This document shows positions 52,093-60,670 of a DNA stretch of 64,000 nt, one piece after another; the first letter of the stretch is position 1, and every line of letters starts with the position of its first letter. Made by a program: the position numbers and the translations under genes. A model generated the notes under the pieces. It searched no databases. It was not told where the DNA came from and saw only the letters and a program-made list of their open reading frames with translations. The stretch lies in NCBI RefSeq assembly GCF_030164465.1, contig NZ_JASNJE010000018.1, forward strand, positions 20,126-84,125, written 5' to 3'. This DNA is from Sedimentitalea xiamensis (GTDB lineage Bacteria > Pseudomonadota > Alphaproteobacteria > Rhodobacterales > Rhodobacteraceae).

Positions 52093-53351
52093 AAGCGGAC
52101 GTGACCGTCATCGGGGCGGGAATCATAGGGGCTCAGACCGCCGTGCAGCTTGCCGAGCGCGGGCTGAAGGTACTGCTTGTCGATCCTGGTCCTCCCGGGG
52201 GAGAGCAGGCGGCGAGCTTTGGGAATGCGGCTTGGTTGTCCTCCCATTCGGTGACGCCGCCATCAGCCCCGGGGATATGGAAACAGGTGCCGCGCTGGCT
52301 GAGCGATCCTCTGGGTCCGCTAAGCATCCGGCCAGCATACCTGCCAAAAGTTCTGCCATGGCTCCTGAGATATCTCGCGTCGGGTTCGACCGAAGAGAAA
52401 CTGCGCAAGACCGCGTCTGAACTTCGCAGCCTTCTGAAAGATGCACCGCGGGTGCATGCCGAAGTGGCGGCGCGCGCCGGGGTGCCGGAACTGATCAATG
52501 CCGAAAGCGGTTTGATGCATGTCTACCGCGACAAGTCCGGTTACGAGGCAGACGCGCTTGGCTGGCGGATACGGCGCGAGTTGGGGATTGTCTGCGAGGA
52601 AATCGAGGCCGACGAGCTCGCGCGGCTTCAGCCCGATCTGTCGGGGGATTACCGGTTTGCGGTGAACGTTCCGGAGGCGGGCCAGTGTATGAACCCCGCC
52701 GCCTATTGCGCGGCACTGGTCGATTATTCGCAGACCAGGGGTGCGTCTCATGTGGCGGCCCGGGCTGTTGGCTTTCGCTCCGAAGGCGGCAAGCTGATGG
52801 CCGTCAGGACAACGCAAGGCGAAATCGCCTGCGACGCGGCCGTCATTTCCTGCGGTGCGCGTTCTGCGGGCCTTGCGGCCGAGGCCGGCGACCGGGTGCC
52901 GCTGGAAAGTGAGCGCGGGTACCATGTGACCGTTGAGGGAGGATCGGATCTGACGGGTCCAACGACCTCGGTCATGGTGAGCGACCGCAAGGTGGTGATC
53001 AGTCGACTTGCATCGGGTGTCCGCTGTGCCGGGCAGGTGGAAATTGCAAGCCCGGATGCCAGCCCCGACTGGCGGCGGGCGGAGATCATTCGCACGCATT
53101 TGGGGGCAGTGTTTCCGGGGCTGGATGTCAGCGAGGCACGAGTCTGGATGGGGCTGAGGCCGAGTCTGCCCGACGGCAAGCCGGTGATAGCGGCGGCGCG
53201 TGGAATCTCGAGCGTAGTGCATTGCTTCGGCCACGGCCATGTCGGACTTGTTTCCTCGGCCCGCAGCGGATTGCTGGCGGCACAGCTTGTCACCGGAGAG
53301 ACACCGGAGATCGACCTGACCCCGTTTGCGGCGGCGCGTTTTCGGAGGTGA
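52089..53351 (+). CDS. FAD-dependent D-amino-acid-dehydrogenase-like oxidoreductase (DadA family)
   Basis: A 420-aa flavoprotein of the DAO/DadA family. It starts VTVIGAGIIGAQTAVQLAER (FAD-binding GxGxxG), followed by SFGNAAWLSSHSVTPPSAPG, GWRIRRELGIVCEEIEADEL, LESERGYHVTVEGG and WMGLRPSLPDGKPVIAAARG. The HGHVGLVSSARSG block near the end is typical. It should oxidise a D-amino acid or D-hydroxyproline to the imine and pass electrons to the respiratory chain. Together with split AcnX and the aspDH-like protein it suggests use of a hydroxylated cyclic amino acid. Its ATG at 52089 overlaps the small-subunit stop (ATGA). Last gene of the operon. Confidence 0.8.
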   Translation: MKADVTVIGAGIIGAQTAVQLAERGLKVLLVDPGPPGGEQAASFGNAAWLSSHSVTPPSAPGIWKQVPRWLSDPLGPLSIRPAYLPKVLPWLLRYLASGSTEEKLRKTASELRSLLKDAPRVHAEVAARAGVPELINAESGLMHVYRDKSGYEADALGWRIRRELGIVCEEIEADELARLQPDLSGDYRFAVNVPEAGQCMNPAAYCAALVDYSQTRGASHVAARAVGFRSEGGKLMAVRTTQGEIACDAAVISCGARSAGLAAEAGDRVPLESERGYHVTVEGGSDLTGPTTSVMVSDRKVVISRLASGVRCAGQVEIASPDASPDWRRAEIIRTHLGAVFPGLDVSEARVWMGLRPSLPDGKPVIAAARGISSVVHCFGHGHVGLVSSARSGLLAAQLVTGETPEIDLTPFAAARFRR

Positions 53352-53373
53352 GATGCCGAGAACCGGCGCGGTT

Positions 53374-54246
53374 TCAAACGGGATCGAAAAGCCAGACGCC
53401 TGCGCCAAGCGCGGGATCGAAGGGAAGCGCGAGCGATCCGTCGATCCATCGGGCACCGGAAAGGCCGGCGAGGGTGGCTGTATCCGCCATACCGATGCGC
53501 AGGCCGACAAAGCAGGATCGGCCAAGCTCGACATGAGTGCCCACGATGGCGGCGGCGGTTTCCTCGGGAAGAATCTCCAGCGCGCCACGGTCCAGCGTGA
53601 TGCGTAGAGCCGCGCCATGACGCTGTGCGGGCCGGTCGAACAACCGGGCGTACCGGGAGGCCGCTTCTTCCGGGTCCGGGGCGGAGAGCACCATCGCCCG
53701 AAGCGACTGAGCGCCGTTGTCATGGGTCGTCCAGCGCGTCTGCCAGAGCGCGGATGGGTTGTGATGGGTCAGGAACTGCACCCGGCCTTCCGGCATCACC
53801 CCCGCTGCAAGCCGCGCGACCGTGAAGGCGGCGGTCTCGCGCGCGGCCTCGGTCTCGATGTCGCGGGAAAAATGGACGAGGGGGCGCATGTCGAAACCGG
53901 CTTTGGCCAGTCGCGCGTGCAGGCTTTCGGTGTCCGCAACCCCAAACGCCGCAAGGTGCAGCCCGGCGCGACGTTCCAGTGCGGCCTTGAACTCGAGCCC
54001 GATCGTCGTGTCAGCGGTGTGGATCAGGAACTCCAGGTAACCCTCCGGCAACATGATGCAAATGTTGCCCGTCCCGGTCAGTCGCGCTTCTCCCGTTTCC
54101 GGGTCTGGTTGAACTTGCTTCGACAGCGGCGTTACAGTGAATCCCATATTGGCCAACGCTGCCTGCGCCGCCTCGGCATTCGCAACGAAGTGGCCGGAAT
54201 GGTCGAGGAAGACTTCCTCGGCATCTGGCAGGTTGGCATTTTTCAT
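53374..54246 (-). CDS. VOC/glyoxalase-like domain protein
   Basis: A 290-aa protein of the vicinal-oxygen-chelate superfamily (glyoxalase-like, PF13468 type): EEVFLDHSGHFVANAEAAQA, FTVTPLSKQVQPD, GTGNICIMLPEGYLEFLIHT and later FLTHHNPSALWQTRWTTHDN. The paired beta-alpha-beta-beta-beta modules with His and Glu metal ligands (LDHSGHFV, GYLEFL) are visible. Such enzymes act as epimerases, isomerases or dioxygenases; the substrate is unknown. ATG 54246 begins MKNANLPDAE and lies divergent from tctC; a frame upstream reaches 54408 but carries no family sequence. Confidence 0.75.
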   Translation of the reverse strand: MKNANLPDAEEVFLDHSGHFVANAEAAQAALANMGFTVTPLSKQVQPDPETGEARLTGTGNICIMLPEGYLEFLIHTADTTIGLEFKAALERRAGLHLAAFGVADTESLHARLAKAGFDMRPLVHFSRDIETEAARETAAFTVARLAAGVMPEGRVQFLTHHNPSALWQTRWTTHDNGAQSLRAMVLSAPDPEEAASRYARLFDRPAQRHGAALRITLDRGALEILPEETAAAIVGTHVELGRSCFVGLRIGMADTATLAGLSGARWIDGSLALPFDPALGAGVWLFDPV

Positions 54247-54328
54247 AAACGAATTCCTGACTTTGGTCGCCTTCCACAATGGGGCGCGGGAAAAGCCGTT
54301 GCAATGCACTCTTGTCTGTATATTGTGC

Positions 54329-54336
54329 TGTATACA
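54329..54336. promoter_or_regulatory. GntR-type operator before tctC
   Basis: TGTATACA within GCTGTATACAATT, with a half box TGTATATT at 54317-54324, in the divergent promoter between the VOC gene and tctC. Twelve bases separate the two starts of the boxes. Confidence 0.55.
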
Positions 54337-54423
54337 ATTATCGCGCTGCTCCTGCAGCGCACTCACGACAAAGCGGACCGGCAACCCCGGAAACCCGCGA
54401 CACAACAACCGAGAGGTTCAGAC

Positions 54424-55407
54424 ATGACAATCACCAAAGGTTTTCGCAGAGCCATGGCCGGTGCGGCCATCCTCGTTGCTGGCATGACGGCAGCGAGCGC
54501 TCAGGACTTTCCGACCAAGGACATCACGCATATCATGCCTTGGAGCGCGGGCGGTGGCACGGACACGGTCATGCGTACTTTCCTGCAATATGCCGAGGAG
54601 CCTCTGGGCGTCGGCATCCGCACCCAGAATGTCACCGGTGCGCAGTCGGGTGTCGGCACCCTGCGCCTAATGAAGTCGCGGCCCGATGGGTACACCATCG
54701 GTTCACTGACCTGGGACAGCATGATCACCGTGCCTTACAAGGATCTGGTGCCGGGCTACGATACATCGACGCTCTCCTACCTCGCCAACGTGACGCTCTA
54801 TCCCACCGTTCTGGCTGTGAACGCCGATACCGGCTGGGAAACGCTCGATGACTTCATCGCCGCCGCCAAGGCAGCGCCGGGCGAGGTCACGGTTTCCGAT
54901 TCCGGCATTGGCGGTATCTGGCATCTCCATGCGCTCGATATGGCTGAACAACTGGGTGTGGAACTCAACCACGTTCCGTTCCCCAACGGTTCGGCAGAGC
55001 AGCGCGAAGCCCTGATCTCGGGCGAAAACGATGCCGCCAGCCTCAGCTACGCCACCGTTTCGTCGGCGGCCGAAGCCGGGCAGGTCAAGGTGCTGGCCGT
55101 GATGGGGTCCGAGCGCGACCCCAGCCTTCCGGACGTCCCGACTTTCAAGGAACTGGGCTATGACGTGATCTGGGGCGGTATGCGCGTTCTCGCGGTCCCC
55201 GCCGAGACGCCGGACGACGTCAAGGAGACCCTGATTGCGGGCTTCAAAGCCGCCTTCGACAATCCAGAATTCCAGCAGAAGGCCGAGGAAACCGGCATGA
55301 ACGCCTACTGGATGGACGGTGCAGAGACCGAAGCCTTCGTCGAGCGCACCCAGACCCGCGCGCTGAAACTTCTGGACAAGTTGAAGGAACAAGGCGTGCT
55401 GGAGTAA
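54424..55407 (+). CDS. tctC: Tripartite tricarboxylate transporter binding protein TctC
   Basis: A 327-aa periplasmic binding protein (Bug family). Residues 1-26 are a signal peptide (RRAMAGAAILVAGMTAASAQ). The mature protein starts FPTKDITHIMPWSAGGGTDT, followed by the family blocks GSLTWDSMI, LAVNADTGWETLDDFI and VLAVMGSERDPSLPDVPTFK. It binds a carboxylate and delivers it to the TctBA membrane complex. Which one is unknown, but the adjacent island suggests the carboxylated substrate of the AcnX/PrpD enzymes. ATG 54424 follows GAGAGG upstream; a long open frame back to 53617 is antisense to the VOC gene and not part of it. Confidence 0.88.
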   Translation: MTITKGFRRAMAGAAILVAGMTAASAQDFPTKDITHIMPWSAGGGTDTVMRTFLQYAEEPLGVGIRTQNVTGAQSGVGTLRLMKSRPDGYTIGSLTWDSMITVPYKDLVPGYDTSTLSYLANVTLYPTVLAVNADTGWETLDDFIAAAKAAPGEVTVSDSGIGGIWHLHALDMAEQLGVELNHVPFPNGSAEQREALISGENDAASLSYATVSSAAEAGQVKVLAVMGSERDPSLPDVPTFKELGYDVIWGGMRVLAVPAETPDDVKETLIAGFKAAFDNPEFQQKAEETGMNAYWMDGAETEAFVERTQTRALKLLDKLKEQGVLE

Positions 55408-55433
55408 CCTGCTCCTGACGGCTCGAACAATGG

Positions 55434-55466
55434 AGCGACCCGATCGTGTCAGACGGCCGGGTCGCT
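55434..55466 (+). terminator. Intercistronic hairpin between tctC and tctB
   Basis: AGCGACCCG (55434-55442) pairs with CGGGTCGCT (55458-55466), nine bases perfect, followed by a short pyrimidine tract. Such hairpins often cause higher expression of the binding protein than of the membrane subunits. Confidence 0.6.
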
Positions 55467-55500
55467 TCTCGGTAGACCCATACGACAAAAGGCTTGTCCC

Positions 55501-55968
55501 TTGACGATAAACCGCCAGGCGCTCTTTGCGCTCTTTATCCTTGCAATCGACATGGCCTATCTGAAGCAGGCGCTGAATCTGCCGCTGCCGTTTTCCAGCG
55601 GTGAACCGGGGCCGTCCTTGATGCCGCTGGTCCTTGTCCTGACCCTTGGGATCGGCGCGCTCGGCGTGTTGGTGCAGGAGTTGCGCGGCACGGCGGACCA
55701 CGAGGATGACGAGGACGCGAGGTTCAGTCTGAGAACCGTCGCGCTGATCGTCCTGACGTGCGGCTTCATCTGGGCCTTCGAGCCTCTGGGCTACTGGTAC
55801 GACACGCTGCTTTATACCTTCTGCGTGGCGTGGCTCTTCGAACAGGAGCGGCTGGGACCGGTTAAGGCGGTATTGACCTCGGCTCTGATCGGCGGCGGGA
55901 TCACGGGCGTCGGCTGGCTGTTCTTCGTCACTCTCTTCGACCTTTTCCTGCCCCAGGGATACTTCTGA
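55501..55968 (+). CDS. tctB: Tripartite tricarboxylate transporter small membrane subunit TctB
   Basis: A 155-aa inner-membrane protein with four predicted helices (ALFALFILAIDMAYLK; LMPLVLVLTLGIGALGVLVQ; TVALIVLTCGFIWAFEPL; LTSALIGGGITGVGWLFFVT). It starts with a TTG codon, as the frame MTINRQALFA is the natural N-terminus. The GEPGPSLMP loop is characteristic of TctB. The stop TGA shares bases with the ATG of tctA (TGATG), so both subunits are coupled. Confidence 0.85.
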   Translation: MTINRQALFALFILAIDMAYLKQALNLPLPFSSGEPGPSLMPLVLVLTLGIGALGVLVQELRGTADHEDDEDARFSLRTVALIVLTCGFIWAFEPLGYWYDTLLYTFCVAWLFEQERLGPVKAVLTSALIGGGITGVGWLFFVTLFDLFLPQGYF

Positions 55969-57455
55969 TGTTCGCCGACGTGATGGGAGGCTTCGCGGCC
56001 CTCGCAAATCCGGAGACCTTTCTCTATCTGATCGGCGGCTTCCTGATGGGTCTCGTTTTCGGAGCCATTCCGGGACTGACCGCGACGTTGGCAATCGCGC
56101 TGCTCCTGCCGTTCACCTTCGCGATGGAACTGACCAATGCGCTGGTGATGGTCATGGCGATCTTCATGTCGGGGATCTATGCCGGTTCAGTGACCGGGAT
56201 CACCGTCAACATCCCCGGAGCGGCTTCGGGCGCGATCACGACGATGGAGGGCTATGCGCTGATGAAACGCGGGCAGGGGGCCAGTGCCCTCAGCCTCGAC
56301 GCGCTCGCGTCGTCGATCGGCGGCGTCCTCGGCGCCGCAGTTCTGATGTTCGTCGCCATCCCGATGAGCGAGTTCGCCCTGCTGTTCCGCACACCGGACA
56401 AGTTCGCACTGGTCTTCATGGCCGTCGTCACGGTGGTGATCGTGGCGAAAGGCTCGATCTGGAAGAGCCTTGTCACGGTCTCACTCGGGCTGATGATCTC
56501 CACGGTCGGCTTCGACAACATGGTCGCCCAGGGACGGTTCGATTTCGGCAGCGCCAACCTGATCGAGGGTGTCCAGCTTCTGCCAGCGGTGATCGGCCTC
56601 TTCGCAATTTGCGAGTTGCTGTTGCAGGGTGGCTCGAAAGCCCGGACCTCCATCGCTGCAAACACCTTCAACGCGCGGCACAAGGACTTCTGGCCCGACT
56701 GGAAACAGGTGCGGGAGATCGGTTTCTGGACCTACTTCAAAAGCTCGGTCATCGGAGTGCTGATCGGGATGCTGCCGGGCGGGGGAGCGTCGATGGCCTC
56801 CTTCGTGGCTTATGCCGAAGCCAAGCGGGTCAGCAAGAAGCCGGACGAATACGGCAACGGCTCGCACGAAGGCCTGGCGGCGGCGGAGTCGGCCAACAAC
56901 GCGATGTGCGGGGGCGCGGTCGTGCCGCTTCTCACGCTGGGCATCCCCGGCGACTCGGTGACGGCGATCATCTTCGGCGTCCTGCTCATCCACGGCCTCG
57001 TCCCCGGACCGGGGCTTCTGACCAACGAGATGGTGACCATCGCGCCGATGTTCGCGGCTCTGATGGTCTCGGCGGTTTTTGTCTTCCTCTCGGTTCTGGT
57101 GTTCGGACCCTACTACATCTGGCTGGCCCGGATGAACCGGGGCGTACTCTACGCCTTCATCGCGATGGTGGCGATGGTCGGCACCTATGCCTCGACTTAT
57201 TCGGTGTTCCAGATGTGGATGGCGTTAGGGATCGGTGTATTCGCCTGGTCGCTCAGGCTGATGTCCTATCCGCTGGTGCCGATGCTGATGGGCATTATCC
57301 TCGGGCCATATCTGGAGCTTTACATGCGCAGGGCGCTGATCACCTCGAATGGCGACGTGATGACCTTTTTCGGCAGCCCGATCAGCATCGGTCTCTACTG
57401 CATGACGGCCGTTTTTATCTATTTCCTGCGTATCAAGAAGCCAAAGCACGCCTGA
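55968..57455 (+). CDS. tctA: Tripartite tricarboxylate transporter large membrane subunit TctA
   Basis: A 495-aa membrane protein with about eleven helices. The two TctA signatures are visible: GLVFGAIPGLTATLAIALLL near the start and GMLPGGGASMASFVAYAEAK near residue 265. Also present are NIPGAASGAITTMEGYALMK and GDSVTAIIFGVLLIHGLVPG. It forms the carboxylate/cation symport channel with TctB. Its TGA is immediately followed by the left end of an IS6 relic. Confidence 0.9.
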   Translation: MFADVMGGFAALANPETFLYLIGGFLMGLVFGAIPGLTATLAIALLLPFTFAMELTNALVMVMAIFMSGIYAGSVTGITVNIPGAASGAITTMEGYALMKRGQGASALSLDALASSIGGVLGAAVLMFVAIPMSEFALLFRTPDKFALVFMAVVTVVIVAKGSIWKSLVTVSLGLMISTVGFDNMVAQGRFDFGSANLIEGVQLLPAVIGLFAICELLLQGGSKARTSIAANTFNARHKDFWPDWKQVREIGFWTYFKSSVIGVLIGMLPGGGASMASFVAYAEAKRVSKKPDEYGNGSHEGLAAAESANNAMCGGAVVPLLTLGIPGDSVTAIIFGVLLIHGLVPGPGLLTNEMVTIAPMFAALMVSAVFVFLSVLVFGPYYIWLARMNRGVLYAFIAMVAMVGTYASTYSVFQMWMALGIGVFAWSLRLMSYPLVPMLMGIILGPYLELYMRRALITSNGDVMTFFGSPISIGLYCMTAVFIYFLRIKKPKHA

Positions 57456-57456
57456 G

Positions 57457-57740
57457 GGCCTTGTCAGAACAAATTGGCTCGAAGCGGGCAGGGCGGTTTC
57501 GTAGCCTTTTCTCATGACGAAAACAGATCCCTTCAAGTACTTTCACAGCAGCCCCGAAATCATCCGCCTGGCGGTGATGTTGTACGTTCGATTTCCGCTG
57601 TCGCTTCGCAGCGTCGAGGATCTGCTGCACGAGCGCGGCGTCGAAATCAGCCACGAGACCGTCCGGTTCTGGTGGCGCCGTTTCGGCCCGATGTTCGCCT
57701 CGGAGATCCGGAAACGTCGGATCGAAAGGCAGCAATCCAG
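57457..57740 (+). mobile_element. IS6-family element, truncated left part
   Basis: The left end ggccttgtcagaacaaatt and the following 85 bp match the copies at 11768 and 3586, but after about 57735 the sequence switches to the dispersed repeat copy B. The right end is lost. It begins one base after the tctA stop codon. Confidence 0.8.
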
Positions 57741-57789
57741 TCGATGGAGACCCAATGGCGCCGCACAGGAGATGCAAGGGCAAATGTGA
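57514..57789 (+). pseudogene. IS6-family transposase, N-terminal fragment
   Basis: The frame MTKTDPFKYFHSSPEIIRLA continues correctly through MLYVRFPLSLRSVEDLLHER and SHETVRFWWRRFGPMFASEI, then leaves the family after RKRRIE (57726) and ends in unrelated codons at 57789. Only the helix-turn-helix and N-terminal segment remain, without any DDE residue. Unlike the 11.8-kb copy, it has TAC (Tyr) where that one has TAA. Confidence 0.8.
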
Positions 57790-57824
57790 ATGATGATTGA
57801 AACGGACCGCTGTTGGGACACTCC
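57757..57824 (+). repeat. Dispersed repeat, copy B
   Basis: Counterpart of 35355-35422. The shared order is ggcgccg, tgcaagggca, aatgatgat, accgctg, ggacac. It replaces the rest of the IS6 transposase here. The element behind it could not be named. Confidence 0.55.
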
Positions 57825-58183
57825 GGGGCGGTGTCTGGGCTTCAAAGCTCGTCAGTCTGATAGGAATCCGGCATGCGGACTTTATCAAGGCCAGCGGTCA
57901 TTCATGCCGCGCAAACAGGCCGGACAAATGACCGCAACCTGCTTCGATCACATCAATCCATGAAATCCCTTACAAAATCGGGGCCGTCCTCAAATGACAC
58001 CACCCCCTGAAAAATCCGCTTGGACAACGTGTTCATATAGGGCCAATCTCAGCGAAAATCTTGCTGGCTGGCGCAGGGTTCCCAGCGAGAATTGACAGGC
58101 GAAGAGCAGTTTGTGATCTCTGTTTCTCCCTCGCAGAGTTGGACTTCCGAACCCATAGCCCGGGGTAGAAAACTTTCGGCAGA
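57825..58183. other. Gene-free stretch before the kdu operon
   Basis: About 360 bp between the IS6 fragment/repeat and the kduD stop. It holds stop-rich, non-coding-like sequence without a domain or transposase trace that I can identify. The kduD and kduI genes read towards it. Confidence 0.5.
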
Positions 58184-58921
58184 TTACCGGGCCAACCAGC
58201 CGCCATCGACAGGCAGCACCACGCCATTCACATATTCCGCTGCGTCCGAGGCCAGAAAAACCACTGCACCGGCGATCTGCTCGGGACGCCCCCAGTCACC
58301 CGCAGGAATCCTGTCCCGAATGGCCCGGTTTCGTACGGGATCTTGACGGAGCGCCACTGTGTTGTTCGTTGCGATATAGCCCGGCGCGACGGCATTCACG
58401 TTCACGCCCTGTCCGGCCCATTCGCAGGCCAGAAGCCGCGTTAGCCCGGCAACCCCGCTTTTGGACGCGGTGTAGGACGGGACGCGGATACCGCCCTGAA
58501 ACGACAGGAGCGAGGCAATGTTGACGATCTTGCCGCGGCCCCGTGGCAGCATATGCCGCGCCACCGCCTGACTGAGGAAGAAGAGGTTCTTCAGGTTGAT
58601 GTCCATGACGGCATCCCAGTCCTCTTCGGTGAAATCGATCGCGTCGGCGCGACGGATGATGCCCGCGTTGTTGACAAGGATGTCAATCTGACCGGCCCAG
58701 TCCAGCACTGATGAGACGATGCAGGGGATGGCGTCCATCGATGAGAGATCCGCCGTCACTTCAAGGCTGTCGCCATCCAGCATCCCCCGCGTCTCGTTCA
58801 TCGGCGACCGGCCAACCAGTGCAACCCGGGCACCCGCGTCGGAAAGACCGACGGCGATGGCCTGACCGATTCCGGTATTCGCCCCGGTGATGATCGCCAC
58901 CCGGTCTGTCAGGTCGAACAT
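58184..58921 (-). CDS. kduD: 2-dehydro-3-deoxy-D-gluconate 5-dehydrogenase (KduD-like SDR)
   Basis: A 245-aa SDR with all family motifs: cofactor loop AIITGANTGIGQAIAVGLSD, NNAGIIRRADA, the catalytic Ser in KIVNIASLLSFQGG, YTASK (catalytic Tyr and Lys) and PGYIATNNTVALRQD. KduD reduces or oxidises 2,5-diketo-3-deoxygluconate in uronate breakdown. It stands directly behind kduI (2-bp gap), in the classic order. ATG 58921 (MFDLTDRVAI) is chosen; the frame upstream lies inside kduI. Confidence 0.85.
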   Translation of the reverse strand: MFDLTDRVAIITGANTGIGQAIAVGLSDAGARVALVGRSPMNETRGMLDGDSLEVTADLSSMDAIPCIVSSVLDWAGQIDILVNNAGIIRRADAIDFTEEDWDAVMDINLKNLFFLSQAVARHMLPRGRGKIVNIASLLSFQGGIRVPSYTASKSGVAGLTRLLACEWAGQGVNVNAVAPGYIATNNTVALRQDPVRNRAIRDRIPAGDWGRPEQIAGAVVFLASDAAEYVNGVVLPVDGGWLAR

Positions 58922-58923
58922 CG

Positions 58924-59748
58924 TCACCGCAGGTCTTCCATCTCGACGAAGTCCATGTCGGTAAAATCCTGGTTGTCGCCCGCCATCGACCAGATGAAGG
59001 AATAGGGTCCGGTGCCGGAACCGCAATGGATCGACCAGCCCGGCGACAGAACCGCCTGTCGGTCGGCGACGACGATGTGACGCGTCTCGGACGGCTCGCC
59101 CATGAAGTGAAAGACCCGCGTCGCTTTGGCCAGGTTGAAATAGAAATAAACTTCTGACCGCCGGTCATGGACGTGGCAGGGCATCGTGTTCCAGGTGCTG
59201 CCCGAGGCGATGGTCGTCATGCCCATGACCAACTGGCAACTGCCGGTGACGTCTGGGTGAATATATTGCCGCAACGTTCGAATATTGGCTTCCGCCACTT
59301 CGCCCAGGTCATGCCGAATCGCCTCGTCGCGCCTGATTTTCCGCATCGGATAGCTGCGATGTGCAGGCGTGGAAACGAAGTAGAACTGAGCGTCGCCACC
59401 TTCGAACACAACCGATCCGGTGCCCTTCGGAACGTAAAGGCAATCGCCGGCCGCCAGTCCGATCCGCTCTCCGTCAAGCGCCAGGGAACCAGAGCCCGCG
59501 ATACAAAACACCCCGATCTCGCGACGGTCGCAGAAGTTCGGGCAGCCGACCGGCTTGGGTGTCGGCAGTTCAAGCGGCGCGCCATCGGGTACCGCGCCGC
59601 CAACAATCGTACGATCGAGATGAGAGTAGGTCATGCGCACCTGACCCGGGCTGAACAACTCTTCGATCAGGAACTGCTCGCGCAAGCGGGCGGTGTCGTA
59701 GGTGCGTGTCTCCTCCGGGCCGATAGCCTGCCTAACATGGATTGTCAT
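58924..59748 (-). CDS. kduI: 5-dehydro-4-deoxy-D-glucuronate isomerase (KduI)
   Basis: A 274-aa cupin isomerase that converts 4-deoxy-L-threo-hexosulose uronate to the diketo-deoxygluconate used by KduD. It starts MTIHVRQAIGPEETRTYDTA and shows PTPKPVGCPNFCDRREIGVF, CLYVPKGTGSVVFE, TWNTMPCHVHDRRSEVYFYF (metal His and Glu ligands) and VLSPGWSIHCGSGTGPYSFI. The length matches KduI. It follows the GntR gene by 16 bp. Unsaturated uronides come from pectin, ulvan, alginate or glycosaminoglycan lysis; which one is unknown. Confidence 0.9.
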   Translation of the reverse strand: MTIHVRQAIGPEETRTYDTARLREQFLIEELFSPGQVRMTYSHLDRTIVGGAVPDGAPLELPTPKPVGCPNFCDRREIGVFCIAGSGSLALDGERIGLAAGDCLYVPKGTGSVVFEGGDAQFYFVSTPAHRSYPMRKIRRDEAIRHDLGEVAEANIRTLRQYIHPDVTGSCQLVMGMTTIASGSTWNTMPCHVHDRRSEVYFYFNLAKATRVFHFMGEPSETRHIVVADRQAVLSPGWSIHCGSGTGPYSFIWSMAGDNQDFTDMDFVEMEDLR

Positions 59749-59764
59749 CTCGTTCTCCCCTCGG

Positions 59765-60574
59765 TCACTGGCCTTCGATTTCCCGGTCGTGAATGAAATA
59801 GTCCGGCCAGGTCTGGCCAAAGACTTCGATGTCGAGTTGCAGCTTGTCGAGATGTACTTCCATTGACTTGACCGCGCGATCCGCATCGCCGGATTCCAGT
59901 GCGTCGACAATCTCTTTGTGTTCGCGGATGACCATATCCAGACGACCCTCCTGCGGCAGGGTAAGTTGGCGATAGCGGTCCACCTGAATCTTGACGGTGC
60001 GGATGATCTCCCAGATACCCGGATAGCCTGCGACCGAAGCGAAGGCGGCGTGGAACGCTTCGTCCTCGGCGTGGAACGTCTTGAGGTCGTTTTTCCGTGC
60101 AATTTCGCGTTGACGTTCCAGTCGGGCGCGAAATTCGAGCACTTGGCTCGGGGTCGCCCGTTCGACCGCCTTGCGCACGATGACAACCTCCAGCGCACGC
60201 CGGGCGACTATGGCTTCGATCACCGCCGAGACAGGGATGCGCCCGACGAAGGTGCCGGATTTGGGCACGATCTCGACCAGTTTTTCCTTGTCGAGGCGTT
60301 GCAGCGCCTCGCGAACGGGCGTGCGGCTCACACCGAATTCTTCGGCCAGGCTGATCTCGGACACCGGTGTGCCCGGCCTCAGCTTCATCGAAGCAATGTC
60401 GGAGTGAAGTTTCTCGTACACGATATCGGCACTGGTGCGAATCCCCGAACTTGAAAATCTGGCCGGGCCTCGCGGGGCCTGGCTGGGCGCACGTCTGTGT
60501 GGAGCACCGCCAGAGGCCAGTCGCGGGCCGGCTGCAACCCTTTTGTCATGTTGCGTGTTTTTCCCCGAGACCAT
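59765..60574 (-). CDS. GntR-family (FadR-type) transcriptional regulator 2
   Basis: A 269-aa regulator with a disordered N-terminal 45 residues (RLASGGAPHRRAPSQAPRGP) and then a winged helix: SADIVYEKLHSDIASMKLRP, SLAEEFGVSRTPVREALQRL, KSGTFVGRIPV. The helical ligand domain follows (ALEVVIVRKAVERATPSQVL, DEAFHAAFASVAGYPGIWEI, EHKEIVDALESGDADRAVKS). It likely controls kduI-kduD and the divergent TRAP operon in response to a uronate-derived ligand, through the two GTATAC boxes at 60671-60697. ATG 60574 is taken; a shorter start near 60440 is possible. Confidence 0.82.
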   Translation of the reverse strand: MVSGKNTQHDKRVAAGPRLASGGAPHRRAPSQAPRGPARFSSSGIRTSADIVYEKLHSDIASMKLRPGTPVSEISLAEEFGVSRTPVREALQRLDKEKLVEIVPKSGTFVGRIPVSAVIEAIVARRALEVVIVRKAVERATPSQVLEFRARLERQREIARKNDLKTFHAEDEAFHAAFASVAGYPGIWEIIRTVKIQVDRYRQLTLPQEGRLDMVIREHKEIVDALESGDADRAVKSMEVHLDKLQLDIEVFGQTWPDYFIHDREIEGQ

Positions 60575-60670
60575 TCGGTTTTCCCATTCTTCTCAAGCCT
60601 GATCGCTCGCCGCAAAAATGCCCGTGCTGATTCTGGCCTGCACCCCAAGAGCCACAAGTTCACTTCTTTC

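Noticed and set aside
53617..54423. Upstream extension of the tctC frame by 269 codons
   Set aside because: It overlaps the VOC gene on the other strand, and the signal peptide at 54424 gives the natural start.
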